Source: Tritrichomonas musculus
Lineage: Eukaryota > Parabasalia > Tritrichomonadida > Tritrichomonadidae
Assembly (NCBI GenBank): GCA_039105265.1
Contig: JAPFFF010000028.1
Span: forward strand, 372,001 to 436,000
DNA: 64,000 nt
Direction of reading: 5' to 3'
The notes under the pieces are model-generated. The model ran no database searches. It was given only the letters and a program-made list of their open reading frames with translations, and was not told where the DNA came from. The position numbers and the translations under genes were made by a program. Positions 1-10,611 of this stretch are shown piece by piece. The number at the start of each line of letters is the position of its first letter. Positions within the stretch are counted from its first letter, which is position 1.

Positions 1-256
1 TATATTATTACAAACATAATATCGTTTTTTAGTATCATTATAAAAATATTTTAAAAATGAATAAATTGAAAATTTTAATTGAAATTTACTTGGAAATTTA
101 AATTTATCAAAAATAATAAAACAAAAATTCAATTGTCAAATAAACTCACAAAAGATAAAATATGAAAAATTAAATAATTATTATAAAGAAAATAAATAAT
201 GAAGAAAAAACTGTTCTACAATTTTGTGAGAAATATAAAATATTTTAAAAACTTTT
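1..256. other. AT-rich non-coding sequence
   Basis: No open frame or repeat stands out here. The sequence is A/T-rich and runs up to the first inverted-repeat arm at 257. Confidence 0.5.
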
Positions 257-865
257 AAAGTCGGATTCAAAATGCTTAGGTCATTCTCTCAAAAAAATTC
301 TGATAAAAGTGAAAAACAAAATTTTCAATTGAATACTAATAAAATCTCATTTATTTTAAGCCAAGATGAGCAATATGAATAAATCATACGCAAAAAAGCA
401 TTTTTAAAAAAGAATCACCACTTTAAAACATCTCGAGAATAGATATTTATGCTCCAGATAGAAATTTCTTTAATTAATTATTATAAATAAGCTAGGCTTT
501 AAACTGGTGGTCATTTTAGGTTGGAAATGACCAGTGTTAAAGCATTTTATAGCTTCAAGTGACCAGTTGCCAAAAAGTGGTCATTGACTATTTAAAGAAT
601 AAATAAGATGCTAGGTTTTACTGTCCAGACGAGTTTTCATAGAAAAAGTCATAGAACTATCCATATCCACTTTCAATTTTATCTTTTAGGTCTCAATAAA
701 AAGATTTCTTCTAAAGTTTTCTTTTTTAATTTTCGTTTTATTTGAGCTTGACACTTTTTCATTTTCAGAGTATCTCTGAATTTCTTGCATGCAGCTTGGG
801 ACACTTTTGAATGGATTTCTATTGTAATTTAAAAAGTTTGCCCAAAGCTAATTGAATCCGACTTT
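257..865. mobile_element. Inverted-repeat element, about 0.6 kb
   Basis: The stretch is bounded by AAAGTCGGATTCAA at 257-270 and its exact reverse complement TTGAATCCGACTTT at 852-865. A few further bases match inward (GCTT). No transposase frame lies inside, and I could not identify a clear target-site duplication. It carries a nested copy of a shorter repeat at 492-600. It resembles a non-autonomous MITE-like insertion; the family is unknown. Confidence 0.5.
492..600. repeat. Short CTAGG-type repeat, copy 1 (nested, divergent)
   Basis: It begins CTAGGCTTTAAACTGGTGGT and contains TAGGTTGGAAATGACCAGT. That is clearly related to TAGGTTAAAAATGGCCAGTA in the copies at 18847-18970 and 25834-25964. 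The right end (GTCATTGACTATTTAAAG) is an imperfect match to the right end of those copies. The right edge is approximate. Confidence 0.45.
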
Positions 866-1027
866 ATTTCTATATTGAAATTTTTTTTCTCATAATCAAA
901 AGAATATATTTGAGCATTCCATATATTTCAACCACAAATATAAAATATTATAAACCAATTAGGTTTTTTTAATATTTTTCAATACTTTACAAAAGGATAA
1001 CCGCTCTGTTTAGTTGAAATTAAATAA

Positions 1028-1154
1028 ATGGAAAGGAAAAATAAACAACAAAGTAATTTTTTCAAAATTCCAATTGAAAAATATGAGAAAGATATGGAAA
1101 TAGACTCTGTGAAAGAAATTCTCGATCTTTTCTCAAATTTTAATAATCTTCATT
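1028..1154 (+). pseudogene. 5' piece of the interrupted BspA-like gene
   Basis: An ATG at 1028 opens 42 codons (MERKNKQQSNFFKIPIEKYE at the start) that run into an inverted-repeat insertion at 1155. Removing the insertion plus one copy of the 9-bp duplication joins this piece in frame to 2371 onward. The rebuilt N-terminus then resembles the helical, ankyrin-like leader that precedes BspA repeats in trichomonad proteins (the segment at about 2415-2447 reads CQDGDLELIKI). The piece is non-functional alone. Confidence 0.7.
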
Positions 1155-2361
1155 TTAGGTGTGGAAATTTATCCTTTAAACAAAATTTTATCCTAAATTT
1201 ATCCTAAATTTTTTTTTTAAGAAAAACTCGTAAATTTTAAGTAATGATCTGAGGAAAGCGTGGAAAAACAAAAAAAAACAAAATTTTTTAATTTAAATAT
1301 AATATTTATTTATTATTAAAAAGGAAAGTTTTTGTTTAAATAATATCATTTTTAGCTGTTTTATTATCATTATTTGGAATATTATTTAAAATTTTTATTG
1401 CAATTTTCAAAATTTGCGAGAATTGCTTTTTTTTCATCGAAAAAAATTAGTTAATCAAAAACAATGATGAATATGTAAAAAAAGGTAACAAAATATTTTT
1501 TTTCATCATCTCACATTATATAATAATGATGTGATTGGTTAAAAAATCATCGTTTTTTTATATAAATAATCATATCTTTTGTTTATCTTAATTAAATTCT
1601 TATTAATGTCAATATATGTAGTTTATGTATATTTATATATATATATATATGATATAAAATGAAGTTAATTCGTTTTATTATTTGGAATATTCATTTTGAA
1701 TTAATTCTATCTATTATAAAAATTCAATGCACGATTAACTATTTTTGAATTCTATAACTTTTTTTATTTATAGCTTAATTGAAATTATTTCAATAAGTAT
1801 ATTCAATATCTTTTTGAAATAAATATAATATAATATATGATATATCATATATTTATTGTAGATTTTACGTATTTTTAGATTCAATTATATTCAAAATTTT
1901 AGAAAATTTTGAGAGTAAATTAATAGAAAAAAATTTTACGTTTAGAAATATTTTTTTTGGATGGAATCAACTTTGTTTACAAGAGAAAGCATTTAATCAT
2001 TATATGAACAACAATTATCGTTAATAGTTCTAGCAATTTGTAACAAATTTTATCCTGTTTTTCTATTTTTGCTCACTTTTTTTTTTATTTTTTATTAACT
2101 TCGATACTGACTGTCAATTTAATATTCAGCGATATATTTACAAAACAAAATTTATTTATCTACTGCAATATTGCAAAAAAAAAATCCAAAATTTTTATTT
2201 TTATTCCAAAATTTTTATACTTTCTTTTTTTCTCCAAAAAAAAAGCATATATAAATAGATACAATTTATCATACACCACTTTTGCTTATTTTTTTTTATT
2301 TTTTTTTTTTTATCCCAAACTTATCCTAAAAAGTGACAAAAGGATAAATTTCCACAACTAA
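1155..2361. mobile_element. 1.2-kb non-autonomous inverted-repeat element with 9-bp target duplication
   Basis: The left end reads TTAGGTGTGGAAATTTATCC at 1155-1174. The right end at 2342-2361 is its reverse complement with one mismatch in the first ten bases (TTAGTTGTGG). It is flanked by perfect 9-bp duplications ATCTTCATT at 1146-1154 and 2362-2370. The inside is AT-rich and has no coding frame, but repeats parts of its subterminal sequence (TTTATCCTAAA, TTATCCTAAAAAG). A 9-bp duplication is typical of Mutator-like elements, so a MULE-derived MITE is the likeliest class (inference). It splits a BspA-like gene. Confidence 0.85.
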
Positions 2362-4331
2362 ATCTTCATTCTGAAAAAGAATTCAAAGAAATCGAATATC
2401 GACTTCATAATTCATGTCAAGATGGTGATCTTGAATTAATTAAAATTTTGCTCAGTGAAACAATTCAAAATGATTCAAAAGATCTTACATTTAAAATCGA
2501 TAAAACCAAACAAACAGCGTCACTATTTAAAGTAAAGGCAGATACAAAACACCTTATTATTCCACGAAGTATTAAACATGGTCCGATAGATTATTTAATC
2601 ACGAGTATCACATGCATTGACTTTTACGTCAAAACCGTCAAATTTTTGGATGATTCAGCAGTGAAAACTATTTACAGAGGTGCATTTTCTGGCATTCATC
2701 TTGAAGAACTTTATTTTCCAGCAAGTTTGAAAGAGTTGAAAGAAGGATGGTGTTATGATACAAAAAATTTGACGAAAATTACAGTTTCACCATTGAATGA
2801 TCAATTCATATTCAAAGAAGACAAATTATTGTTTGGAAAAAGTGACAAGAACAACGATGAATTTGATGTTCTCTTATTTTCAAGCCGAGACATTGAAAAA
2901 GTTAATATTCCATTCAATATCAAAATCATTTCATCGTGTGCATTTGAACATTGCAAAAATCTCAGGAAAGTTGAAATTCCAATGAATTCCAACTTAGAAA
3001 CAATTGAATCACATGCATTTTCATATTCAAATATTGAAAAAATTTTAATTCCACCAAAAGTTAAAAAAATATGCAAATTTGCATTTGGAGATTGTCAAAA
3101 TCTAACAAAAGTTGAAATTCCAATGAATTCCAATTTAGAAATAATTGAATCACGTGCATTTGCATATTCAAATATTGAAAAAATTTTTATTCCACCAAAA
3201 GTCACCAAAATAAGTGAATCCACATTTGAAAATTGTCAAAATCTAACAAAGGTTGAAATTCCGCCAAATTCTAATTTGCAATTAATTTGTTATGAAGCAT
3301 TTTCAGGTTCAAGTATTGAAGAACTTTATTTTCCAGCAAGTTTGAAAGAGTTGAAAGAAGGATGGTGTTATGATACAAAAAATTTGACGAAAATTACAGT
3401 TTCACCATTGAATGATCAATTCATAATCAAAGAAAATAAATTTTTGTTTGGAAAAAGTGACAAGAACAACGATGAATTTGATGTTCTCTTATTTTCAAGC
3501 CGAGACATTGAAAAAGTTAACATTCCATTCAATATCAAAATCATTTCATCGTGTGCATTTGAACATTGCAAAAATCTCAGGAAAGTTGAAATTCCAATGA
3601 ATTCCAACTTAGAAACAATTGAATCACATGCATTTTCATATTCAAATATTGGAAAAATTTTAATTCCACCAAAAGTTACGAGAATATGTGATTCTGTTTT
3701 CTTCTATTGTGAAAACCTCAGAAAAGTTGAAATCCCAAAGAATTCCAATTTAGAAATAATTGAATTAGGTGCATTTATATCTACAAAAATTAAAAAAAAT
3801 TTTTTATCCCATCAAAAGTTACAAGAATATATGAATCCACGTTCTTCGATTGTAAAAATTTGAGACAAATTGAAATTCCAAACAATTCCAATTTAGAAGT
3901 AATTGAATCACATGTATTCTCACGTTCATCTATTGAAGAATTAGTTATTCCATCAAAAGTCACAACAATTAGTCAAACTGCATTTAGTGTATGTGATAAT
4001 CTTCGAATAATTGAAATACCAGAAGAATCAAGACCTAAATCACTTCCAGAATCCTTTCATGAATGCAAAAAACTCATAATTATGATTCCGCAGTTACTAA
4101 ATAAATTAATCATTCAATCATTCAACAAAATGCGTAATGTTTAATGGTGGTGAAGATGATATTGATATTGGTGAAAATGGAGAAGATAATAATAACAGAA
4201 ACGGTAGCCAAAATAAAGGAAAATTACAGAAAGCTGCAATTAATGCAATTGTTATCATTTCTGTATCAGTTTATTGCGTTGTCCACAAAAAAAAAAAAAA
4301 AAAAAAAAAGGTTTCTTCTTCTCCTGATTAA
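2362..4331 (+). pseudogene. BspA-like leucine-rich repeat surface protein, broken
   Basis: The frame from 2371 encodes a run of Treponema/BspA-type leucine-rich repeats with alternating motifs such as LRKVEIPMNSNLETIE and IEKILIPPKVKKI. In trichomonads these make a large family of surface or secreted proteins implicated in adhesion. No in-frame ATG lies between the upstream stop (2334-2336) and the repeats, because the true start is at 1028 beyond an insertion. A single-base shift near 3790-3806 (A/T run) moves the reading from the frame ending at 3863 to the one ending at 4144. A second shift before 4137 leads to an acidic tail, a hydrophobic segment (AAINAIVIISVSVYCVV) and a poly-lysine end: a probable C-terminal membrane anchor with a basic cytoplasmic tail. 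Two copies of a roughly 360-bp stretch (2703 and 3318 onward) are nearly identical. Insertion plus two shifts make it a pseudogene unless the shifts are sequencing errors. Confidence 0.8.
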
Positions 4332-4420
4332 GTTTTACATAATTACATAAAATTAACTGATTATTTTATTTTATTTTATGTTTAATTTGTAATTATGTAA
4401 AACTTAATCAGGAGAAGAAG
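4315..4420. repeat. 33-bp perfect hairpin at the end of the BspA-like gene
   Basis: The arm 4315-4347 (starts CTTCTTCTCCTGATTAAG) is matched exactly by the reverse complement at 4388-4420, with a 40-base A/T loop. The left arm includes the stop codon of the BspA-like tail. It could be a small fold-back element or a 3'-end structure; no duplication was identified. Confidence 0.65.
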
Positions 4421-4846
4421 TGAATTTTAATCAAAATAATTGTGAGAAATTCACTTTTTGAAAAAACTGATTTTAACAAATTAACGATAAAAAAAAAAAA
4501 TAGTCATATCTTTAATAATTTAAAAATCTTTTTTAAAAAAAGAAAACAAAAATGTTTTCTTAATAATTAATTGGCTTTCAATTGGTTTGATCTTTTAAAT
4601 TTGCTGGAATCAACAAAATGCAATTTATATCATTATATAACTATCATTTAAAATTTTATTCAATGAACAAAAATAGTTTGATGCATTGGATACTGGACTA
4701 CTGATGGCTTATTCATTAGTCTCATTTTAAATTCTTTTTAATAAAAAAATTATTAAAGTTTTTTTTTATTGTTAATTTGTTCAATTTTGAAAGGATATAG
4801 AATAATATAGAAAAATGGAACAAAATTTTTATCAATTTTGTATGCA

Positions 4847-4860
4847 TTCAATTTCATAAA
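4847..4860 (+). promoter_or_regulatory. Initiator-like motif before the four-kinase gene
   Basis: TTCAATTTCATAAA lies directly upstream of the ATG at 4861. Trichomonad core promoters use an initiator built on TCA with pyrimidine/T bases, usually within about 20 bases of the start codon. The match is good but the motif is short and AT-rich. Confidence 0.4.
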
Positions 4861-7800
4861 ATGAATTCTAAATATGAACTTGTAATAAAAACAGGTCAAG
4901 ATCTCTCTGGGGAATTATATGAAGCGCTTGACAAAAAGGCAGGCACTCATTATTCAGCAAAAGTCTCTTATATATCAAAAAATGAAGCTATTTTTCTGCA
5001 TGAAAAAGATTTTTTATCAGCATTTAATCATCCATCAATTCTAAAATATATTGACTATGTTCCTAACTTTCACGACCGACGTCTAATTATTACAGAGTTT
5101 GCAAGTAAAGGCACATTAAATCGCATTTTAAAAATTAAACCAAATGCTCGTAAAGAAATTGGATGGAATAGCACTACAAAGCTTATTAATATTTATGGAA
5201 TTGCTTCCGCAATGTCTTTTTTACACTCGAATGATATTATTCTTCGCAATTTGAATCCAAATAACATTGTTCTTGATGATGACCTCCATCCAAAACTTAC
5301 TGGATTTAATTTATCCGGAAATATAAATGATTTGTCAAATGATATCGACTTAAATAATTTTTCTCCAAAATATGTTGCACCAGAAATTTATTCAGATAGG
5401 CAATTCAGTAAAAAAGGCGATGTATATGCTTTTTCAATGATAGTTTACGAGATTATTACAGAAAAAAGGCCTTTTGAAAAAATTAATAATCTTTTAATGA
5501 TATTAAAAAAAGTTGAAAATAATAATCGACCAGATATTGATGAAAAAACGCCAATTTGCTATAAAAACTTAATTCAACATTGCTGGTCACAAAATCCAGA
5601 TGATAGACCAACTTTTGATGAAATTCTTAATTTGCTTAAAAGTAATCCAGATTTCATAACAAAAGAAGTCGATGAAGAAGCATTTTATAATTATGAAAAA
5701 TTAATTGATACATCAGAAAAGTCATTTGATTTGAACCCAACAGAGAAAACAAATAAAATTGATCTTTACTCAATTTTACCAGAAGAAAAGTATTCAAAAA
5801 ACAATTGGAAGATAAACGATCTCATAGAAGATAAGGCTGATTCTTCTATTTATTTAGTTTCATGTGGCTCTTGCTGTTGTGTTGCAAAAGAATATAAAAA
5901 AGAAACAACAAAAATGACTTCATATGAGCTATCAAATTTAATTCGATCATTGAAGATCATGAATGACATAAAATATCCATCTATTGCAAATTTTTCTTGT
6001 TTCAGTCCAACAGATTTAACAGGAGGAAATCATCCTGTTGTTTTTATTGAATATGCTGAACATGGATCTTTGCGTAAATGGATGGAAAAGGAGAAGAAAA
6101 ATGAAACTCCTGAAAAATTGGATTCAACTCAAAAGTTCATCATTATTTATGGAATTGCTAAAGGAATGAATTACTTACATAAATGTGATATTATTCATCG
6201 TGATTTAAAACCAGAAAACATATTATTGGATGAAAATCTTTATCCAAAAATTTCTGATTTTGATTCAGCAAAAAAAGTTGATGACAAATTGTCAATTGAT
6301 GAAGAAAATAGCGACATAAAAGGAACGATGACGTATTTGGCACCTGAAGTTCTTACTGATGATTTATATAGCAAGGCTAGCGATGTTTATGCGTTCGGCA
6401 TAGTTGTTTATGAGATAATATCTGGAGAAGAGCCATATAATCAAATCAAATCTCCTTATTTATTAATGAAAGAAGTAAGTGAAAAAGGATTCATTCCACA
6501 TTTTGATGATATGATTCCAGATTTTTATAAGGAATTAACTGATAAATGTACATCAAAAGAATCTGAAAAAAGACCTTCATTTGATGATATTATTCGTGTT
6601 CTTGATGACAATGCAGTTGTTAACAAAGATTTTCTTGATTATATATCAATCTTTAATTCATTATATCAAGAACAGCCCCCACCAGATAATATTCCAGAAA
6701 TGATTGAAAACGAAGAATCATTGGAAATAAACTCAAATATTACCAAAGAATCGACTTCTGAAGATTCTTCAAGAGAAAGTGATGAATCAGATTGTGAGTC
6801 ATTATATAATGGAAAATATATTAATTATGATCAAGCAGATGAAATGTATGATAGTGATATTATTGAAGAGCCAATTGATGTGAAACAAGCAGGAGGAAAT
6901 GATGTGAAACAATCAGACCCAATTAACGAGGAGCGAATAAATGAAACTGATGAATCAGACTCAATTAACAAGGAGCGAATAAATGAAGCTGATGAATCAG
7001 ACTCAATTAACAAGGAGCGAATAGATGAAGCTGATGAATCAGACGCAATTAACGAGGAGATAATAAATGAAAATGATGAATCAGAAAGTGATGGCTCACT
7101 TAATTCCAAACCTATTTATGACAATCAAGAATTTGAAAATGAAATTGAATCAAATGATAAATCGCAATTATTGTATAGCCCAGAAAAAATAGACATTAAT
7201 TTATATCAAAATGAAATCCAAGAAGAGAACTTTCTCTCAATTAATATACCTTTTATAAGTCTTGAGCGTTATGACAAAAATGAAGAAATTGGATCTGGAA
7301 ATTTTGCTACTGTTTACAAAATCATAGAAAAAGACACTGATGATTTGTTTGCTGCCAAGATAATAAATACCAGTTTAGATGAATGCACAGAAGAAAGCCT
7401 GCAAAATATTGAAAGAGAAATACATATTATTTCCACATTAAATCATCCGACAATTCTTAAATTTATTGGATATAATTCAAATGATTTTGACTTTAATCCA
7501 AATCCAACAATTGTTACGGAACTGGCATCCAATAATACGTTGGAAAACATGATCACTTTGGAAAGATATAGTTGTGGTAGCTCTGATTGGAATGATACAA
7601 TGAAACTGATTAATATTTATGGAATTGCTGCAGGAATGGAATATTTGCATTCTCAAAGAATTCTTCATAGAGATTTGAAAACGAGCAACATTTTACTTGA
7701 TGATCATTTATTCCCAAAAATTGCTGATTTTGGTTTTTCTAAAAAAATTAATAACCAGATCAAATCAGATTCATGTTATAAAGGAACTGTGGCATATACT

Positions 7801-10056
7801 GCACCAGAAGTTTTTAAATCAGAATATAGTGAAGCAGGTGATGTCTATTCATTTGCTATCATTGTTTATGAAATAATGACAAATGAAGAAATTTATAAAG
7901 GAATGAATATTTTTAAATTAATGAACCATGTATTAAATGGTTTTAGGCTTGAATTCACATTTAAAATTCCTGATTCATATCAAAAACTTATTGAAGCATG
8001 CTGGATGCAAGAACCTGAAAAAAGACCAACATTCAAAGAAATCGTCCAACAACTTAAGACAGATACAGGATTCATTACAGAAAATGTTGATGAAGAGGAG
8101 TTTCTCTTGTATATTGATCAAATTGAAGATCAATTAAATGATATCAAAAATCAACAAAATGATAAATTCAAGAAAGTTGTTGTTAATTCAAATGAAAACT
8201 ATAATAATCAAGATCCTAAAAGAATAAAGATTGAACAATATAAATCGATGTTTTTAGATTTATCAAAATTTGAATTAGGTGATTTAATATGCAAAGAAGA
8301 GTTTTGCAAACATTATAAAATCATTAATAAAGAAACAAAAAGCATTTATTCAGGCAAATTTTCAAAGTTTGAAATTGATGAATTAACTGATGGCGAAATA
8401 AAATCGCTCACAAAGGAACTGCAAACATTAACACAACTTAATTATCCATCATTGATACAATTCATTGGGTTCAGTCCAATTGATTTTAATAATGCAATGA
8501 AACCAGTTATTGTTACTAAACTAGCTTCTAATGGATCATTGAGGCAACTTCTTGATACAGAAAAAGATTTGGGAGAAATTCCAGAATGGAATGATACCAA
8601 AAAATTGATTACAATTTTCGGAATTGCATCTGGGATGTTATATTTACATCTAAATAACATTATTTTAGGAAATTTGCAACCTGAAAACATTTATTATGAT
8701 GAATATTTATATCCAAAAATTGGCGATTTTGGTTTATCTAAGATTAATCGTTCTTATAAAAGTTTATCGTTCCAATCTACTCAAGGCATTAGTACTTCAA
8801 TTTCATATTTATCCCCTGAGGTATTACAATTTAATGATTACTCAGAAAAGAGCGATGTTTATTCTTTCGGAATGATTGTTTATGAGATCATTACAAAAGA
8901 GACACCATTCAGCAACATAAATAATTTGAATAAACTTTACAATGTTATTGTTAATGAATCAATTCGTCCTAAAATTGATGAAAATATTCCTGATTGTTAT
9001 AAAATTTTGATTCAAAAATGCTGGGCATCAAATCCCATTGATAGACCAACATTCAAAGACATTGTTGAAAATCTCAAGTCAGATTCAGACTTTATTAATG
9101 ATCAAATATCAATTCCTGAATATAACTATTACGTTGAAAAAGCTAAAATATCTGTTAACATACCAAAAGAAAGCAAAATAATTGAAAGAAATATCTCTCT
9201 CTTCAGTGCAAGAAGAACAGTTTCACATCAAGAAATGATCAATAAATACATTGAATCAAATGAATTGATTAACTTGATGGAATATCTTCATGAAAAATGT
9301 GATGATGCTACAATTTCATCTGTCTTTGATGCTTTTTATCAACAATCTATCGAAAAATACATAACATTGTGTAAGGCTGGAATCAAAATCAATGACAGAG
9401 TTGCACATCAAAAATATGCATGCTATCTAGCAACCAAAGAGCAGCCATCTCAACAGGACCACTTTGATGCAGTAGAACATTTACTAATATCGATTAATAA
9501 AGGATATCATGAATCATATTTCTTCCTTGGCAGACTTCTTCATGAATCTTTTCATGATGACAAGAAAGCTTTCCAATTTGCCAAGAAAGGATCAGACAAA
9601 GGAGAAAAGTACTCAAAATGCCTCCTTGGTCATTTCATATCAAAAGGTATTGGCACAGAAAAGGATCTATATAAAGGTGTTGAAATCATGCTTGAAAGTA
9701 ACGCAAATGATTATTACGATAATTATCCAAATGACATTGGCCTTTATTTCATTCATTTATCCGAAGAAAAAGGAGATAAAAAAAGTTCAACATTTGAAAA
9801 AGAAAAAGCATTTAAATGTTTTGAAAAAGCTTTTAATCATAAACATACAACGGCAGCTGTTAACAATTATGGACTCTGCTTTTTGTTGGGAATAGGTGTT
9901 GAAAAAGACATTAACAAAGCAAAAGAAATCTTTGAAATTGGGATTGAAAATGCTAAAGATATTGAAAGTAAACAAGATATGGTTTATATTCTGTCTAAAA
10001 TAGATAATGATGATTCTAAACAAAAAATAAACGAAATGTTAATATATGAAGAATGA
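4861..10056 (+). CDS. Four tandem TKL-like kinase domains plus Sel1 repeats (1731 aa)
   Basis: One open frame carries four kinase folds and a C-terminal Sel1 solenoid. Domain 1 (about 5-265) has L128-R-N for HRD and GFN for DFG, so it should be inactive. Domain 2 (about 315-585) keeps H446-R-D and K450 but has D466-F-D for DFG. Domain 3 (about 805-1075) looks fully active: GSGNFATVYK from G811, K833, H936-R-D, D956-F-G. Domain 4 (about 1135-1415) has L1269-G-N for HRD although DFG (1289-1291) remains. An acidic linker between domains 2 and 3 holds four 14-residue repeats (DSINKERINEADES type). Sel1-type helices follow from about 1510 to 1715. The architecture suggests one working kinase held with three pseudokinase modules and a protein-binding scaffold (inference). 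The ATG at 4861 follows an initiator-like motif. Confidence 0.85.
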   Translation: MNSKYELVIKTGQDLSGELYEALDKKAGTHYSAKVSYISKNEAIFLHEKDFLSAFNHPSILKYIDYVPNFHDRRLIITEFASKGTLNRILKIKPNARKEIGWNSTTKLINIYGIASAMSFLHSNDIILRNLNPNNIVLDDDLHPKLTGFNLSGNINDLSNDIDLNNFSPKYVAPEIYSDRQFSKKGDVYAFSMIVYEIITEKRPFEKINNLLMILKKVENNNRPDIDEKTPICYKNLIQHCWSQNPDDRPTFDEILNLLKSNPDFITKEVDEEAFYNYEKLIDTSEKSFDLNPTEKTNKIDLYSILPEEKYSKNNWKINDLIEDKADSSIYLVSCGSCCCVAKEYKKETTKMTSYELSNLIRSLKIMNDIKYPSIANFSCFSPTDLTGGNHPVVFIEYAEHGSLRKWMEKEKKNETPEKLDSTQKFIIIYGIAKGMNYLHKCDIIHRDLKPENILLDENLYPKISDFDSAKKVDDKLSIDEENSDIKGTMTYLAPEVLTDDLYSKASDVYAFGIVVYEIISGEEPYNQIKSPYLLMKEVSEKGFIPHFDDMIPDFYKELTDKCTSKESEKRPSFDDIIRVLDDNAVVNKDFLDYISIFNSLYQEQPPPDNIPEMIENEESLEINSNITKESTSEDSSRESDESDCESLYNGKYINYDQADEMYDSDIIEEPIDVKQAGGNDVKQSDPINEERINETDESDSINKERINEADESDSINKERIDEADESDAINEEIINENDESESDGSLNSKPIYDNQEFENEIESNDKSQLLYSPEKIDINLYQNEIQEENFLSINIPFISLERYDKNEEIGSGNFATVYKIIEKDTDDLFAAKIINTSLDECTEESLQNIEREIHIISTLNHPTILKFIGYNSNDFDFNPNPTIVTELASNNTLENMITLERYSCGSSDWNDTMKLINIYGIAAGMEYLHSQRILHRDLKTSNILLDDHLFPKIADFGFSKKINNQIKSDSCYKGTVAYTAPEVFKSEYSEAGDVYSFAIIVYEIMTNEEIYKGMNIFKLMNHVLNGFRLEFTFKIPDSYQKLIEACWMQEPEKRPTFKEIVQQLKTDTGFITENVDEEEFLLYIDQIEDQLNDIKNQQNDKFKKVVVNSNENYNNQDPKRIKIEQYKSMFLDLSKFELGDLICKEEFCKHYKIINKETKSIYSGKFSKFEIDELTDGEIKSLTKELQTLTQLNYPSLIQFIGFSPIDFNNAMKPVIVTKLASNGSLRQLLDTEKDLGEIPEWNDTKKLITIFGIASGMLYLHLNNIILGNLQPENIYYDEYLYPKIGDFGLSKINRSYKSLSFQSTQGISTSISYLSPEVLQFNDYSEKSDVYSFGMIVYEIITKETPFSNINNLNKLYNVIVNESIRPKIDENIPDCYKILIQKCWASNPIDRPTFKDIVENLKSDSDFINDQISIPEYNYYVEKAKISVNIPKESKIIERNISLFSARRTVSHQEMINKYIESNELINLMEYLHEKCDDATISSVFDAFYQQSIEKYITLCKAGIKINDRVAHQKYACYLATKEQPSQQDHFDAVEHLLISINKGYHESYFFLGRLLHESFHDDKKAFQFAKKGSDKGEKYSKCLLGHFISKGIGTEKDLYKGVEIMLESNANDYYDNYPNDIGLYFIHLSEEKGDKKSSTFEKEKAFKCFEKAFNHKHTTAAVNNYGLCFLLGIGVEKDINKAKEIFEIGIENAKDIESKQDMVYILSKIDNDDSKQKINEMLIYEE
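6916..7083 (+). repeat. Four 42-bp tandem repeats in the acidic linker
   Basis: Four in-frame 42-bp units encode 14-residue acidic repeats (DPINEERINETDES, then variants) between kinase domains 2 and 3. The middle units are nearly identical in DNA, which suggests recent slippage. Confidence 0.8.
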
Positions 10057-10239
10057 TTGGAATGATGAACAAGGAGTTTAATAAAAAGAATTATCTATAC
10101 AAGTGCTTTATCATTACAATGAAAAGGAAATACCACAATCATTCATTCATATATTAACTATTCAATAATCCTTCTTTTATTAATGCAAAAGCAATAATAA
10201 TCTTACATTTGCAGTATTTATACATCAGAAAGTTTTTAT

Positions 10240-10580
10240 TAATTAAAGATTTAAAATTTAAAGAGAAATATTTTTGTATTTTGTGATTTTTTGGTAGATT
10301 TCATTTGAACATAAAATATTTTTTTCTGCCTCTTTTTTTTATTGCAATTCTATAATATTTTTCTGCCTCTTTTTTTATTGGTAGCAATTCCATCACCGTT
10401 TGCATTCATGCTTGCATAAGTGAACATTGAATTAGTATCTCCGCTGTCAGCCATTTTATTTTTTCTTTCTATTTTATTTCCATAATAAAGCAATCTCGCA
10501 TATACAGTCATCGATGGCAAGTGTCCTTTGTCGGCTGAAGGACTATAGAACACACATTCATTGATCAAGTTCGAGTCCTC
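10240..10580 (-). pseudogene. Sel1-repeat gene 3' fragment (duplicate of the 14.6-kb gene end)
   Basis: On the minus strand this carries GHLPSMTVYARLLYYG, then SGDTNSMFTYASMNANGDGI, which matches the last repeats of the gene at 14608-16617 almost word for word. The downstream DNA (tttggtagatttcatttgaa) is shared too. It has an internal deletion and a frame change (IERKNKMADSGD against IERNKELAAHYY in the intact copy) and lacks the rest of the protein, so it is a duplicated, decaying fragment. Confidence 0.75.
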
Positions 10581-10611
10581 CTATAATAAATAACATATAA
10601 ATTCTGATCTA

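Noticed and set aside
1155-2361. Intron in the BspA-like gene
   Set aside because: The ends are inverted repeats with a 9-bp duplication and lack the GTAYGT and ACTAACACACAG signals of trichomonad introns.
6831-7109. Serine-rich minus-strand frame
   Set aside because: Antisense of the acidic tandem repeats in the four-kinase gene.
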